The translations under genes were made by a program, and so were the position numbers. This document shows positions 17,071-23,796 of a stretch of 26,438 nt of DNA, piece by piece. Origin of the DNA: Anaerolineaceae bacterium (GTDB lineage Bacteria > Planctomycetota > Phycisphaerae > FEN-1346 > JAACEH01); the NCBI GenBank assembly GCA_011682595.1, contig JAACEH010000013.1, positions 1 through 26,438 on the forward strand, written 5' to 3'. Position 1 is the first letter of the stretch, and the number at the start of each line of letters is the position of its first letter. A model generated the notes under the pieces. The model had not been told where the DNA came from and ran no database searches. It saw only the letters and a program-made list of their open reading frames with translations.

Positions 17071-18281
17071 TCGGTATATCGAAACTCTACTGTGGCACGG
17101 TTGAATCGTCCGACGTCCTGAGGTACGGACGGTCCAGCAAGCACTTGCCGAGCCACCTGCTGCAATTCTCCGCCGACAAGAAGCCGGTGGTGGTCTGGAA
17201 TTGTACGCGCCGCTGCAACCTGCGCTGCGTGCACTGTTATTCGCAGTCGGCCGATTGCGATTACGGCGGCGAACTGACCACCGAGCAGGGGATGGCCCTG
17301 CTGGAGGACCTGGCCGCCTTCGGGGCGCCGGTGGTGCTCTTTTCCGGCGGCGAGCCGCTCTTGCGGCCCGACCTGTTCGACCTGGCCACGCGGGCCACGG
17401 CGCTGGGCATGAGGGCCGTCATCTCGACCAACGGCACGCTCATTGACCAGAAGGCGGCCGATCGTCTCCGCGAGGTCGGACTGAGCTACGCCGGCGTTTC
17501 GCTGGACGGCCTGCAAGAGGTCAACGACAAGTTCCGCGGGGTGGAGGGGGCCTTCGAGCGGGCCCTGACCGGCATCCGCAACTGCATGGCGGCCGGCATC
17601 AAGGTCGGCCTGCGCTTCACCATCACTCGCCGCAACGCCGACGAGGTGCCCCGGATATTCGACCTCCTGCGAGAAGAGAACATTCCGAGAATCTGTTTCT
17701 ACCACCTGGTCTACACCGGTCGCGGCAGCAAGCTGATGGACGAGGACCTGGACCACGAGGCGACCCGCCGCATCGTCGACCTGATCATCGACCGCACGGC
17801 CGAACTGCACAGCCAGGGCCATAAGGCCGAGGTCCTGACCGTCGACAACCACGCCGACGGGCCGTACCTGTACCTGCGCATGGTGCGCGAGAACCATCCG
17901 CGGGCCGCCGACGTGCTGAAGCTCCTGCAGATGAACCGCGGCAATTCCTCCGGCCATGGCATCGGCTGCGTCAGTTGGGACGGAAAGGTCCACGCCGACC
18001 AGTTCTGGCGGCACGTGTCCTTCGGCAACGTCACCGAGCGGCCCTTCTCCCAGATCTGGACCGACACCTCACATCCGCTGATGGCCAAGCTCAAGGACAA
18101 GCGGCCTTACCTCAAGGGCCGTTGCCGAGAGTGCCGGTACCTCGACATCTGCGGCGGCAACTTCCGCACGCGGGCCGAGGCCGCCACCGGCGACCTCTGG
18201 GCGCCCGACCCGGCCTGCTATCTGACGGATGAGGAAATCGCGCCGCCGCCGGCAGCCGCCGAAGACCCGGCCAACAACTAA
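17067..18281 (+). CDS. ahbC: AhbC-type radical SAM enzyme (12,18-didecarboxysiroheme deacetylase)
   Basis: The 404-aa protein starts MIGISKLYCGTVE, the characteristic AhbC N-terminus as I recall it. The radical-SAM [4Fe-4S] motif is Cys50-x3-Cys54-x2-Cys57 (CNLRCVHC), followed by FSGGEPLLRPD and SLDG. C-terminal cysteines (GIGCVSWDG, CRECRYLDICGGN, DPACYL) would hold an auxiliary cluster of the SPASM/Twitch type. AhbC removes the acetate side chains of 12,18-didecarboxysiroheme to give Fe-coproporphyrin III. The related NirJ of heme d1 synthesis is an alternative, but no other nir genes are here, and the next gene has AhbD and siroheme decarboxylase domains. Translation is coupled to cobA-hemD by a 4-bp overlap; GGGAGAAGG precedes the ATG. 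Confidence 0.9.
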   Translation: MIGISKLYCGTVESSDVLRYGRSSKHLPSHLLQFSADKKPVVVWNCTRRCNLRCVHCYSQSADCDYGGELTTEQGMALLEDLAAFGAPVVLFSGGEPLLRPDLFDLATRATALGMRAVISTNGTLIDQKAADRLREVGLSYAGVSLDGLQEVNDKFRGVEGAFERALTGIRNCMAAGIKVGLRFTITRRNADEVPRIFDLLREENIPRICFYHLVYTGRGSKLMDEDLDHEATRRIVDLIIDRTAELHSQGHKAEVLTVDNHADGPYLYLRMVRENHPRAADVLKLLQMNRGNSSGHGIGCVSWDGKVHADQFWRHVSFGNVTERPFSQIWTDTSHPLMAKLKDKRPYLKGRCRECRYLDICGGNFRTRAEAATGDLWAPDPACYLTDEEIAPPPAAAEDPANN

Positions 18282-18302
18282 CCGGACCAGGAGCAGTTGT
18301 CC

Positions 18303-20405
18303 ATGAGTCACCCATCAAGAGCACCGTCGGCCGCCGAAGGGCCACTGCCGCGGCTGATCGCCTGGGAAACCACCCGGGCCTGTCCCCTGGCCTGCAAGCA
18401 CTGCCGGGCCGCCGCACAGCCCACAGCGGAGGCCGACGAACTGTCGACCGAGGAGGGCTTCCGCCTGCTGGACAGGATCGCCGCCTTCGCCAAACCCACC
18501 ATCATTCTGACCGGCGGCGAGCCCATGCTGCGGGCCGACATCTACCAGGTCGCCGCCCACGCCAGGGACCTCGGCCTGCGGGCGGTCATGGCCCCCTGCG
18601 GTTTGCTGATCAACGACGAGACTGCGGCCAAGCTTGCCGCCTCGGGCATTGGCTACATTTCCATCTCCCTCGACGGCGCCACGGCCGAGTCGCACGATGC
18701 CTTTCGCGGCGTGCCGGGGGCCTTCGAAGGATCGCTTCGCGGCATCGAGGCGGCCAAGCGGGCCGGCCTGCAGTTCCAGATAAACACCACCGTCACCCGG
18801 CACAATGTCGAGGAACTTCCGGCCATTCTGGACCTGGCGGTGGCCCTCGGGGCCTCGGCCTTCAATCCCTTCCTGCTGGTGCCCACCGGCCGCGGGCGAT
18901 TGATCGCCGACCAGGAGATATCGGCCCGGAAGTATGAAGAGGTTCTCTCCTGGCTGGCCGAGCAGGAAAATCGGCCGGACATTCTGATGCGCGTCACCTG
19001 CGCGCCGCACTATCAGCGTATCCTCCGCCAGGGCGGCCCCGCGGCAGGAGCCGCCCATGCCCCCAAGGGCTGCCTGGGCGGCAAGGCCTTCGCCTTCATC
19101 TCCAGCCGGGGCAAGGTGCAGATATGCGGGTTCCTTGACGTCGAGTGCGGCGACCTCAGAAGCGTGGACTTCGACTTCAAGAAAATCTGGGAGACCTCCC
19201 GGGTCTTCCGCGAGGTACGCGACCCGAACAACTACGGCGGCCGATGCGGGTATTGCGAGTACCGCTACGTTTGCGGCGGATGCCGGGCCCGGGCCTTCGC
19301 CTTGACCGGCGACTACATGAGCGAAGAGCCGTTCTGCACCTATCAGCCCAAACTCCGCCCCGGCAAGAAACCCGGGGCGGACGCCGCCGAGACAACGGCT
19401 GAAAACGGGATGGACGAACTCGATCGGAAAATCGTGACCGCCATCCAGTCGCAGTTGCCCGTAGCCGAGCGACCCTTCGACGTGCTGGCCAAGCGGTTGA
19501 AGGTCGACGGCTGCCGGCTTCTTCAGCGGCTCGCGGACCTCAAGGGCCGCGGCCTCATTCGACGACTGGGCCCGATCTTCGACTCGCGACGCCTGGGCTA
19601 CGTTTCAACGCTGGTCGCCGCACAGGTGCCGCCCGACCAACTGGCCGAGACGGCCGCCCGCGTCAACCGTCTGCCGGGCGTCACCCACAACTACAGCCGC
19701 CACCATGCCTACAACATGTGGTTCACCCTGACGGCGCGGTCCGAGGCCAAGCTTGAACAAACGCTCGAGCAACTGCGCCGCGAGACCGGCCTGGACACCT
19801 TCCACAGCCTGGGGGCCCTGGCGGTCTACAAGATTCGGGTCGTCTTCGATTTGCAGGACAACGCAGCCGCACCCAACGAGATGGCCGTCGCGTCCGCCGC
19901 GCCCTCGGACCCCGTCGCCGAACTCAACGATGAGCAGAAACACCTGGTCCGGCTTCTTCAGGACGACATCCCGCTGACCCCGGAACCCTTCGCCCCGATA
20001 GCGGCCCGGCTGGGCTGGCCGGTCGACCAGGTGCTGCGGCAGATCCGCCAATGGCTCGATCAGGGTGTGATTCGCCGCTTCGGCGGCGTCGTGCGACACC
20101 ACCGGATCGGGTTTACGGCCAACGGCATGGCCGTCTTTGACGTGCCCGGCGACCGTATCGACGAAGCGGGCCGCCGACTGGCCCAATACCCCCAGGTCTC
20201 CCACTGCTACCATCGCCCGAGTCTTCCCGGGTGGCCCTATAACCTGTTCGCCATGGTTCACGGACGCAGCGAGACCGAAGTGCGAGAACTCGCCGCCGAG
20301 ATGGCACAAGCGGTGGACGCTGAGCGCAGTGACGTCCTGTTCTCGATTACCGAGTTCAAGAAGACGTCCAACCGCTACTTCCTGGACGAAATGGACAGCG
20401 ACTGA
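18303..20405 (+). CDS. ahbD-ahbAB: Fusion of AhbD (Fe-coproporphyrin III decarboxylase) with two siroheme decarboxylase domains (AhbA/AhbB)
   Basis: ATG at 18303 is chosen because AGGAG lies 9 nt upstream and MSHPS resembles AhbD N-termini; a TTG two codons earlier is too close to the Shine-Dalgarno. The product is 700 aa. Residues 1-360 are radical-SAM AhbD: Cys27-x3-Cys31-x2-Cys34 (CPLACKHC), LTGGEPMLRAD and a SPASM region with CLGGKAF, ICGFLDVEC and CGYCEYRYVCGGC. From residue 370 (MDELDRKIVTAIQ) comes an Lrp/AsnC-like siroheme decarboxylase domain with HNYSRHHAYNMWFTLT. From about 540 comes a second one with HCYHRPSLPGWPYNLFAMVHG. The normal AhbA/AhbB heterodimer is therefore built into one chain and attached to the last enzyme of the pathway. 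It is the last gene of the operon. Domain identities are strong; which decarboxylase domain is AhbA and which AhbB is not settled. Confidence 0.92.
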   Translation: MSHPSRAPSAAEGPLPRLIAWETTRACPLACKHCRAAAQPTAEADELSTEEGFRLLDRIAAFAKPTIILTGGEPMLRADIYQVAAHARDLGLRAVMAPCGLLINDETAAKLAASGIGYISISLDGATAESHDAFRGVPGAFEGSLRGIEAAKRAGLQFQINTTVTRHNVEELPAILDLAVALGASAFNPFLLVPTGRGRLIADQEISARKYEEVLSWLAEQENRPDILMRVTCAPHYQRILRQGGPAAGAAHAPKGCLGGKAFAFISSRGKVQICGFLDVECGDLRSVDFDFKKIWETSRVFREVRDPNNYGGRCGYCEYRYVCGGCRARAFALTGDYMSEEPFCTYQPKLRPGKKPGADAAETTAENGMDELDRKIVTAIQSQLPVAERPFDVLAKRLKVDGCRLLQRLADLKGRGLIRRLGPIFDSRRLGYVSTLVAAQVPPDQLAETAARVNRLPGVTHNYSRHHAYNMWFTLTARSEAKLEQTLEQLRRETGLDTFHSLGALAVYKIRVVFDLQDNAAAPNEMAVASAAPSDPVAELNDEQKHLVRLLQDDIPLTPEPFAPIAARLGWPVDQVLRQIRQWLDQGVIRRFGGVVRHHRIGFTANGMAVFDVPGDRIDEAGRRLAQYPQVSHCYHRPSLPGWPYNLFAMVHGRSETEVRELAAEMAQAVDAERSDVLFSITEFKKTSNRYFLDEMDSD

Positions 20406-20438
20406 ACACACCAAAGCCTTGCGGTTCAGCCCTCCCCC

Positions 20439-21110
20439 TCACTTGTTGTGGCACACGCGACAGAATGTGTTGGGGCCGTCATTCTTCGAATTGTATGGAT
20501 AGCGCAACAGTGAGCGCGTCTGGCCCCAGCCATGCACCTCGTGGCAGGAAGTGCATTGCATCTTGCTCTCGGCGTCCAGCAGATCTCTGGCGATGGTGCT
20601 GCCCAGCCCGGACTGGGTGATCTTGGGGTCTCTCAATCCCTGCCTGCGAACCCGCATGGCCAAAGCACTGTCGTATGTAAACGAAATCGGGTGGGAGCGG
20701 GCCAGAGAGTCGGCCCCGAAGATCAAACCCCGCCTGCCCCGAAACGACACGCTGCCGTCGTGGCATCCCAAGCAAAGCTTGCTCGCCCCGTCGGGCTGAC
20801 CGATGTCGGTCCGTAGAGCGTCGAACGTGGGGCTGCTGTAAAGGACGAACACCGTCTGGCCGTCTTCGATATTCCTGGTATTCCACAACGGGCTGTTGCC
20901 GAAGCTCTCATAATCCCCATCCGAAGCTTTCTTCCGCGCCACGTGGCAATCTGCGCAGGAGTACTGAGAATGCGGACCGACGGCCATCCTGGCCACCGGT
21001 TCGGCCTCCTCCTGAATCCCGACGCTCCCTTCCAGGACAACCGTTCGTCCGAAACTGCCACCCAGCACAATCAGCAACGCCCCACCCAGGCAACACACTG
21101 CCCTCTTCAT
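20439..21110 (-). CDS. Small exported tetraheme c-type cytochrome
   Basis: From ATG 21110, preceded by GAGGGG at good distance, the protein is 223 aa. It has a signal peptide (MKRAVCCLGGALLIVLGG) and four CXXCH motifs: CADCH, CLGCH, CTSCH and CRVCH at the extreme C-terminus. The arrangement PLWN ... GQPxGxSxLCLxCHDG ... HPISF ... QCTxCHxVH is shared with the N-terminal four-heme module of the cytochrome at 1-1664, so it appears to be a free-standing version of that module. It converges with the heme operon, 33 bp from its end, and no terminator hairpin is obvious between them. It is likely a periplasmic electron shuttle. Confidence 0.9.
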   Translation of the reverse strand: MKRAVCCLGGALLIVLGGSFGRTVVLEGSVGIQEEAEPVARMAVGPHSQYSCADCHVARKKASDGDYESFGNSPLWNTRNIEDGQTVFVLYSSPTFDALRTDIGQPDGASKLCLGCHDGSVSFRGRRGLIFGADSLARSHPISFTYDSALAMRVRRQGLRDPKITQSGLGSTIARDLLDAESKMQCTSCHEVHGWGQTRSLLRYPYNSKNDGPNTFCRVCHNK

Positions 21111-21465
21111 ATCCGAATACCCCTCCCCTCCGTGGAGACACCCGCAAAGCGGACAACTCTCCCGCTGCGTCTTCGGCCGGTGACTCCATTCACCGGCTCT
21201 CATGCCCACTTAAGGATGTTTCAGCCAACACCACTAGCGGCCGTGGCGGCACACCGGAAGCCGCCATGGCCCAGGCCTGGCAAACCGCCACGCCAGCTTG
21301 CGCATTCCCCCTATTTCATGTCACTGCCCTATTGGCCCCAACCTGTCATATCGACAGAGCGGCCCCTCCTCTGGAGCCAAACAGGCACCATCGCTCACAA
21401 TAAGCTCAAAATGGCCTTGTCAGTGCTGAAAATCCGCTTCCGGTCGTTGCGGAGGGCTGGTATCT

Positions 21466-21479
21466 GATGCGAACGCATC
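21466..21479. promoter_or_regulatory. Inverted repeat GATGCG-AA-CGCATC, possible operator
   Basis: The dyad is perfect, with 6-bp arms and a 2-bp centre, the size of a dimeric regulator site. It lies about 360 bp upstream of the tetraheme cytochrome gene. The function is unknown. Confidence 0.3.
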
Positions 21480-21527
21480 ACACGCCGTTTGGCGAATCTG
21501 TGATGGAGGCACGGGTTTACGGGTGCC

Positions 21528-21550
21528 GTGGTCACGGTGTCTGTGACCAC
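21528..21550. repeat. Inverted repeat GTGGTCAC / GTGACCAC with 7-nt loop
   Basis: The 8-bp arms match perfectly. It lies about 130 bp past the stop of the small minus-strand gene at 21683-22141, so it could be a transcription-end hairpin for that gene, but no T-run follows on that strand. A regulatory site is the alternative. Confidence 0.35.
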
Positions 21551-21682
21551 GATGAGGGGAGGCTGGCAAACGTGGCTGCACACGCTCCTGGCGCGGCACC
21601 GGCAATAGCGACTTAATCGCAAGGGGCGCCGTCCGGCAGCAGCACCGGCAAGACGGTCGGTCGGGGGCCTTTCATGACCTCA

Positions 21683-22141
21683 CTACTTGCCGGTCGGTTC
21701 CTTCCACATCAGGCGGCCATCCTTGCCCACCAGGGCGATCATCGCCCCCCAATCCGTGGCGAATACCCGCAACTGTCCTCGAACATCCTGCTCCTGCTTC
21801 ATGCTGCGAGTCTGGTTGATCTCAAACGTTCCGCCGAAGAGGCTGGAGCCGGCGCTGACGACCTTCTTGCCCTTGCTGTCAAAGAGCATCAGGCGCCCGC
21901 CGCCGGTGACGCCGCCATGAGGGTTCGGCTTTTCGGCAACGGAGTCGACACTGAAAACCACTGTGCCCTTGGCGTCCACAATTTCCAGCCGCTTGGCCCG
22001 CAAGACATCGGAAACCTTCTCGGCCTCACCTGCGCCCATGCTCAGCCCCGCGACGGCGCACAACAGCAGCCCCACGATCAGACAACGATACCACTTGACC
22101 TTTCGCTCCAACGCTTCGACGCGTTCTTCAATGCTCACCAT
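21683..22141 (-). CDS. Small membrane-anchored protein with beta-rich repeats, unknown function
   Basis: I choose the ATG at 22141, since AAGGAG lies 9 nt upstream; the frame extends to a TTG at 22165. The 152-aa product has a short heptad-like coiled coil (VSIEERVEALERKVKWY), one hydrophobic helix (CLIVGLLLCAVAGLSMGAG) and then a periplasmic part. That part has recurring units of the type (R)LxxxDxKGxxVxxxxS, such as RLEIVDAKGTVVFSV, RLMLFDSKGKKVVSA and ALVGKDGRLMW. These suggest a small beta-structure, possibly a short solenoid. I do not recognise a characterised family. Neighbours do not form an operon with it, so context gives no function. Confidence 0.7.
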   Translation of the reverse strand: MVSIEERVEALERKVKWYRCLIVGLLLCAVAGLSMGAGEAEKVSDVLRAKRLEIVDAKGTVVFSVDSVAEKPNPHGGVTGGGRLMLFDSKGKKVVSAGSSLFGGTFEINQTRSMKQEQDVRGQLRVFATDWGAMIALVGKDGRLMWKEPTGK

Positions 22142-22622
22142 CTTTGGATTCTCCTTCGCGGCCAAGCGGCCGCCAGCTCTAGCCTACCATTCGCAACAGC
22201 CTCGAAGTACGAGACTCAGACCTTAAGCCCCCTTTGCGCTCAGGTCAAGCGCATATCGAAAAATGGTCCGCAGAGGGGTGTCGAAGTCGATCAGATCTGC
22301 CGGCTGATTCAGCAGAATAAGCCCAGAACTCTTGGGTCGGTGCTCGCGGCCCCGCTGCTGCCGGGCGCAGAGCCAAATCGTGAGCCCCGCAAGTCCGAAG
22401 AGAGAACATGAAGGAACCGGTCTACACTCCGGCTTGGCCCGGACGCGTGAGTCCCGGCCTCGCGTTTCTGGTAATCGGGTACCCCCATTTTTCCCATTTC
22501 TGCTAATTTCTGTTGAGCAATGTCGCCAACGGCCTGGTTTCCCCACTTTCAGGACCCGCGTAAGTGACCCGGATCAAGCGACTTAAGACACATTTTGCCG
22601 GACCGGGCCTTTAGCGTCCTAT

Positions 22623-22638
22623 TGGCATTCGGTTTGCT
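22623..22638 (+). promoter_or_regulatory. Sigma-54-type (-24/-12) promoter upstream of polyprenyl synthase/nqr operon
   Basis: The sequence TGGCAT-TCGGT-TTGCT compares with TGGCAC-N5-TTGCW; one core base differs. The essential GG and GC are exactly 10 nt apart. Transcription would start near 22650, giving a leader of about 195 nt before ATG 22844. With the site at 7770 this is the second such element in the window, which also encodes a sigma-54 activator. Confidence 0.5.
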
Positions 22639-22678
22639 CCGCTAGGTGTACTTGTTCAGGCAGGACTTCTGCATGCAT

Positions 22679-22742
22679 CCAGGCTGGGCCGAGCCTGGCG
22701 AGAGCAACACATCTGAAGCGCCTTCGGCGCAATGATCAGATG
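22679..22742 (+). ncRNA. Structured leader: two consecutive stem-loops
   Basis: The first hairpin is CCAGGCT-GGGCCG-AGCCTGG (22679-22698). The second has an outer stem CATCTGA/TCAGATG (22710-22716 with 22736-22742) enclosing an inner stem GCGCC-TTC-GGCGC (22718-22730). Both lie in the presumed 5' leader of the nqr operon, downstream of the sigma-54-like promoter. They do not match a riboswitch class I know. No T-run follows, so a simple terminator is unlikely. Confidence 0.4.
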
Positions 22743-22843
22743 CTCCGAACGAGAAACCCGCCACATGGGATCCTTTGTCCGGTCTGTGCTGCGGGATTGG
22801 CGCAGATGCTTGAGCAGTATCATGGCGTCAAGAAGAGGAACCT

Positions 22844-23785
22844 ATGAGCCAGGCTATCAGTAACTCCGCGCACGCCAGCTCAGGCGCTCCTGAAACCATC
22901 GGCAACTCAACTTCGAACATAAACCCCGTGGAGTTCACAGCCCGGGTTCGCAGGTTGATTGTCCGCCGATTGGAGGCCGGTGTTGTTTCCGCCGGGATGC
23001 CCGATCACCTGAGCCAACTGATTCCGGGAAGAATGTTGCGGACTCGCCTAGCCGGTCGCCTGTCCGGGCTTGGCCGTTGGCCGACCGGCTCTGAGACATT
23101 GCGCTACGCTTGCGCCGCCACCGAGATGGTGCACACGGCCAGCCTGCTGCATGATGATGTTATTGACCGGGGGCTGATCCGTCGCGCCCATCCGGCCCTC
23201 TGGCAAGTCACCGGGCCGTCGGTCGCCGTGCTGGTCGGCGACACGTTGCTGTGTGAGGCCATAGCCATGGTGCTGAAGACGGAAGAAGGACGGCTCGTCG
23301 AGAGCTTCGTGGACAAGGTTCGCGAAGTGTGCCGCTCTGAGGCCGAGCAGGAACTGCTATGCCGCGAAAAACATTTGGACGAAGCGACGTGTCTGCGTCT
23401 GGCCCGCGGCAAGACAGGGCCGTTGTTCGCCTTTGTGGGACAGGTCTGCGGAGGTGGCGACCCGAGTCTCACCGCGGCCCTGGAGGAAGCGGGATATCGT
23501 ATCGGAACGGCCTACCAGATGGCCGACGATCTTCTGGACGTCGTGGGCGACGAGCAGTCGGCCGGCAAGACCCTGGGCGGCGACCAGAGACGCGGCAAGT
23601 TTACCCTGGCCCTGTCCCGTTATCATGGAACCGAGCGGGCCCGCGAGCAGGTATCGTCCTTGTGTCTTGCAGCCCTGAAGTGCGTCGAACCTTGGCCGCA
23701 GGCTGTTGAGGCGATATCCGCGTTTTTCCGCCGCGACCTGCAGGAAGTTTTCGATCGCTGTGTGCTGGGGCTGGACATTGGTTGA
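22844..23785 (+). CDS. Polyprenyl diphosphate synthase (trans-isoprenyl transferase family)
   Basis: The 313-aa protein has both aspartate-rich motifs of trans-prenyltransferases: D104-D105-x2-D108 in LLHDDVIDRG and D228-D229-x2-D232 in MADDLLDVVGD. It also has GRMLRTRL near the N-terminus, in the position of the usual GGKRxR, and the family's GK-T and DxxxGKFTLAL features. It would condense isopentenyl diphosphate onto an allylic diphosphate to make a chain such as the quinone side chain; chain length cannot be read by eye. The GGKRxR motif is altered to PGRMLRT. The gene starts the nqr operon (11 bp to nqrA), so it may provide the menaquinone/ubiquinone tail for Nqr's substrate. That link is inference. 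Confidence 0.88.
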   Translation: MSQAISNSAHASSGAPETIGNSTSNINPVEFTARVRRLIVRRLEAGVVSAGMPDHLSQLIPGRMLRTRLAGRLSGLGRWPTGSETLRYACAATEMVHTASLLHDDVIDRGLIRRAHPALWQVTGPSVAVLVGDTLLCEAIAMVLKTEEGRLVESFVDKVREVCRSEAEQELLCREKHLDEATCLRLARGKTGPLFAFVGQVCGGGDPSLTAALEEAGYRIGTAYQMADDLLDVVGDEQSAGKTLGGDQRRGKFTLALSRYHGTERAREQVSSLCLAALKCVEPWPQAVEAISAFFRRDLQEVFDRCVLGLDIG

Positions 23786-23796
23786 GGAGTTGAGAT

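Larger units (their letters stand above)
21111..21682. other. Intergenic region of about 570 bp with two inverted repeats, no gene recognised
   Basis: I find no protein-like frame here. Two perfect inverted repeats stand out: GATGCG-AA-CGCATC (21466-21479) and GTGGTCAC-N7-GTGACCAC (21528-21550). The region should contain the promoter of the tetraheme cytochrome and the 3' end of the small gene at 21683. I could not find a convincing sigma-54 or sigma-70 promoter by eye. Confidence 0.5.
22142..22843. other. Divergent intergenic region of about 700 bp upstream of the polyprenyl synthase/nqr operon
   Basis: No credible gene is seen; short frames on either strand (for example minus 22223-22546) have no domain or compositional support. 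It contains the sigma-54-like promoter at 22623 and the stem-loops at 22679-22742. Near 22480-22512 there is an A/T- and G-tract segment around GGGTACCCCCATTTTTCCC that looks like a repeat remnant. Confidence 0.5.

Noticed and set aside
17067..18281. NirJ (heme d1 synthesis) as identity of the first radical-SAM protein
   Set aside because: No nirS, nirF or nirN is nearby, and the downstream gene carries AhbD and siroheme decarboxylase domains, which fits heme b synthesis through AhbC better.
22223..22546. Minus-strand open frame of 107 codons as a gene
   Set aside because: It has no ribosome site, domain or consistent composition, and it lies in a region with repeat-like sequence.
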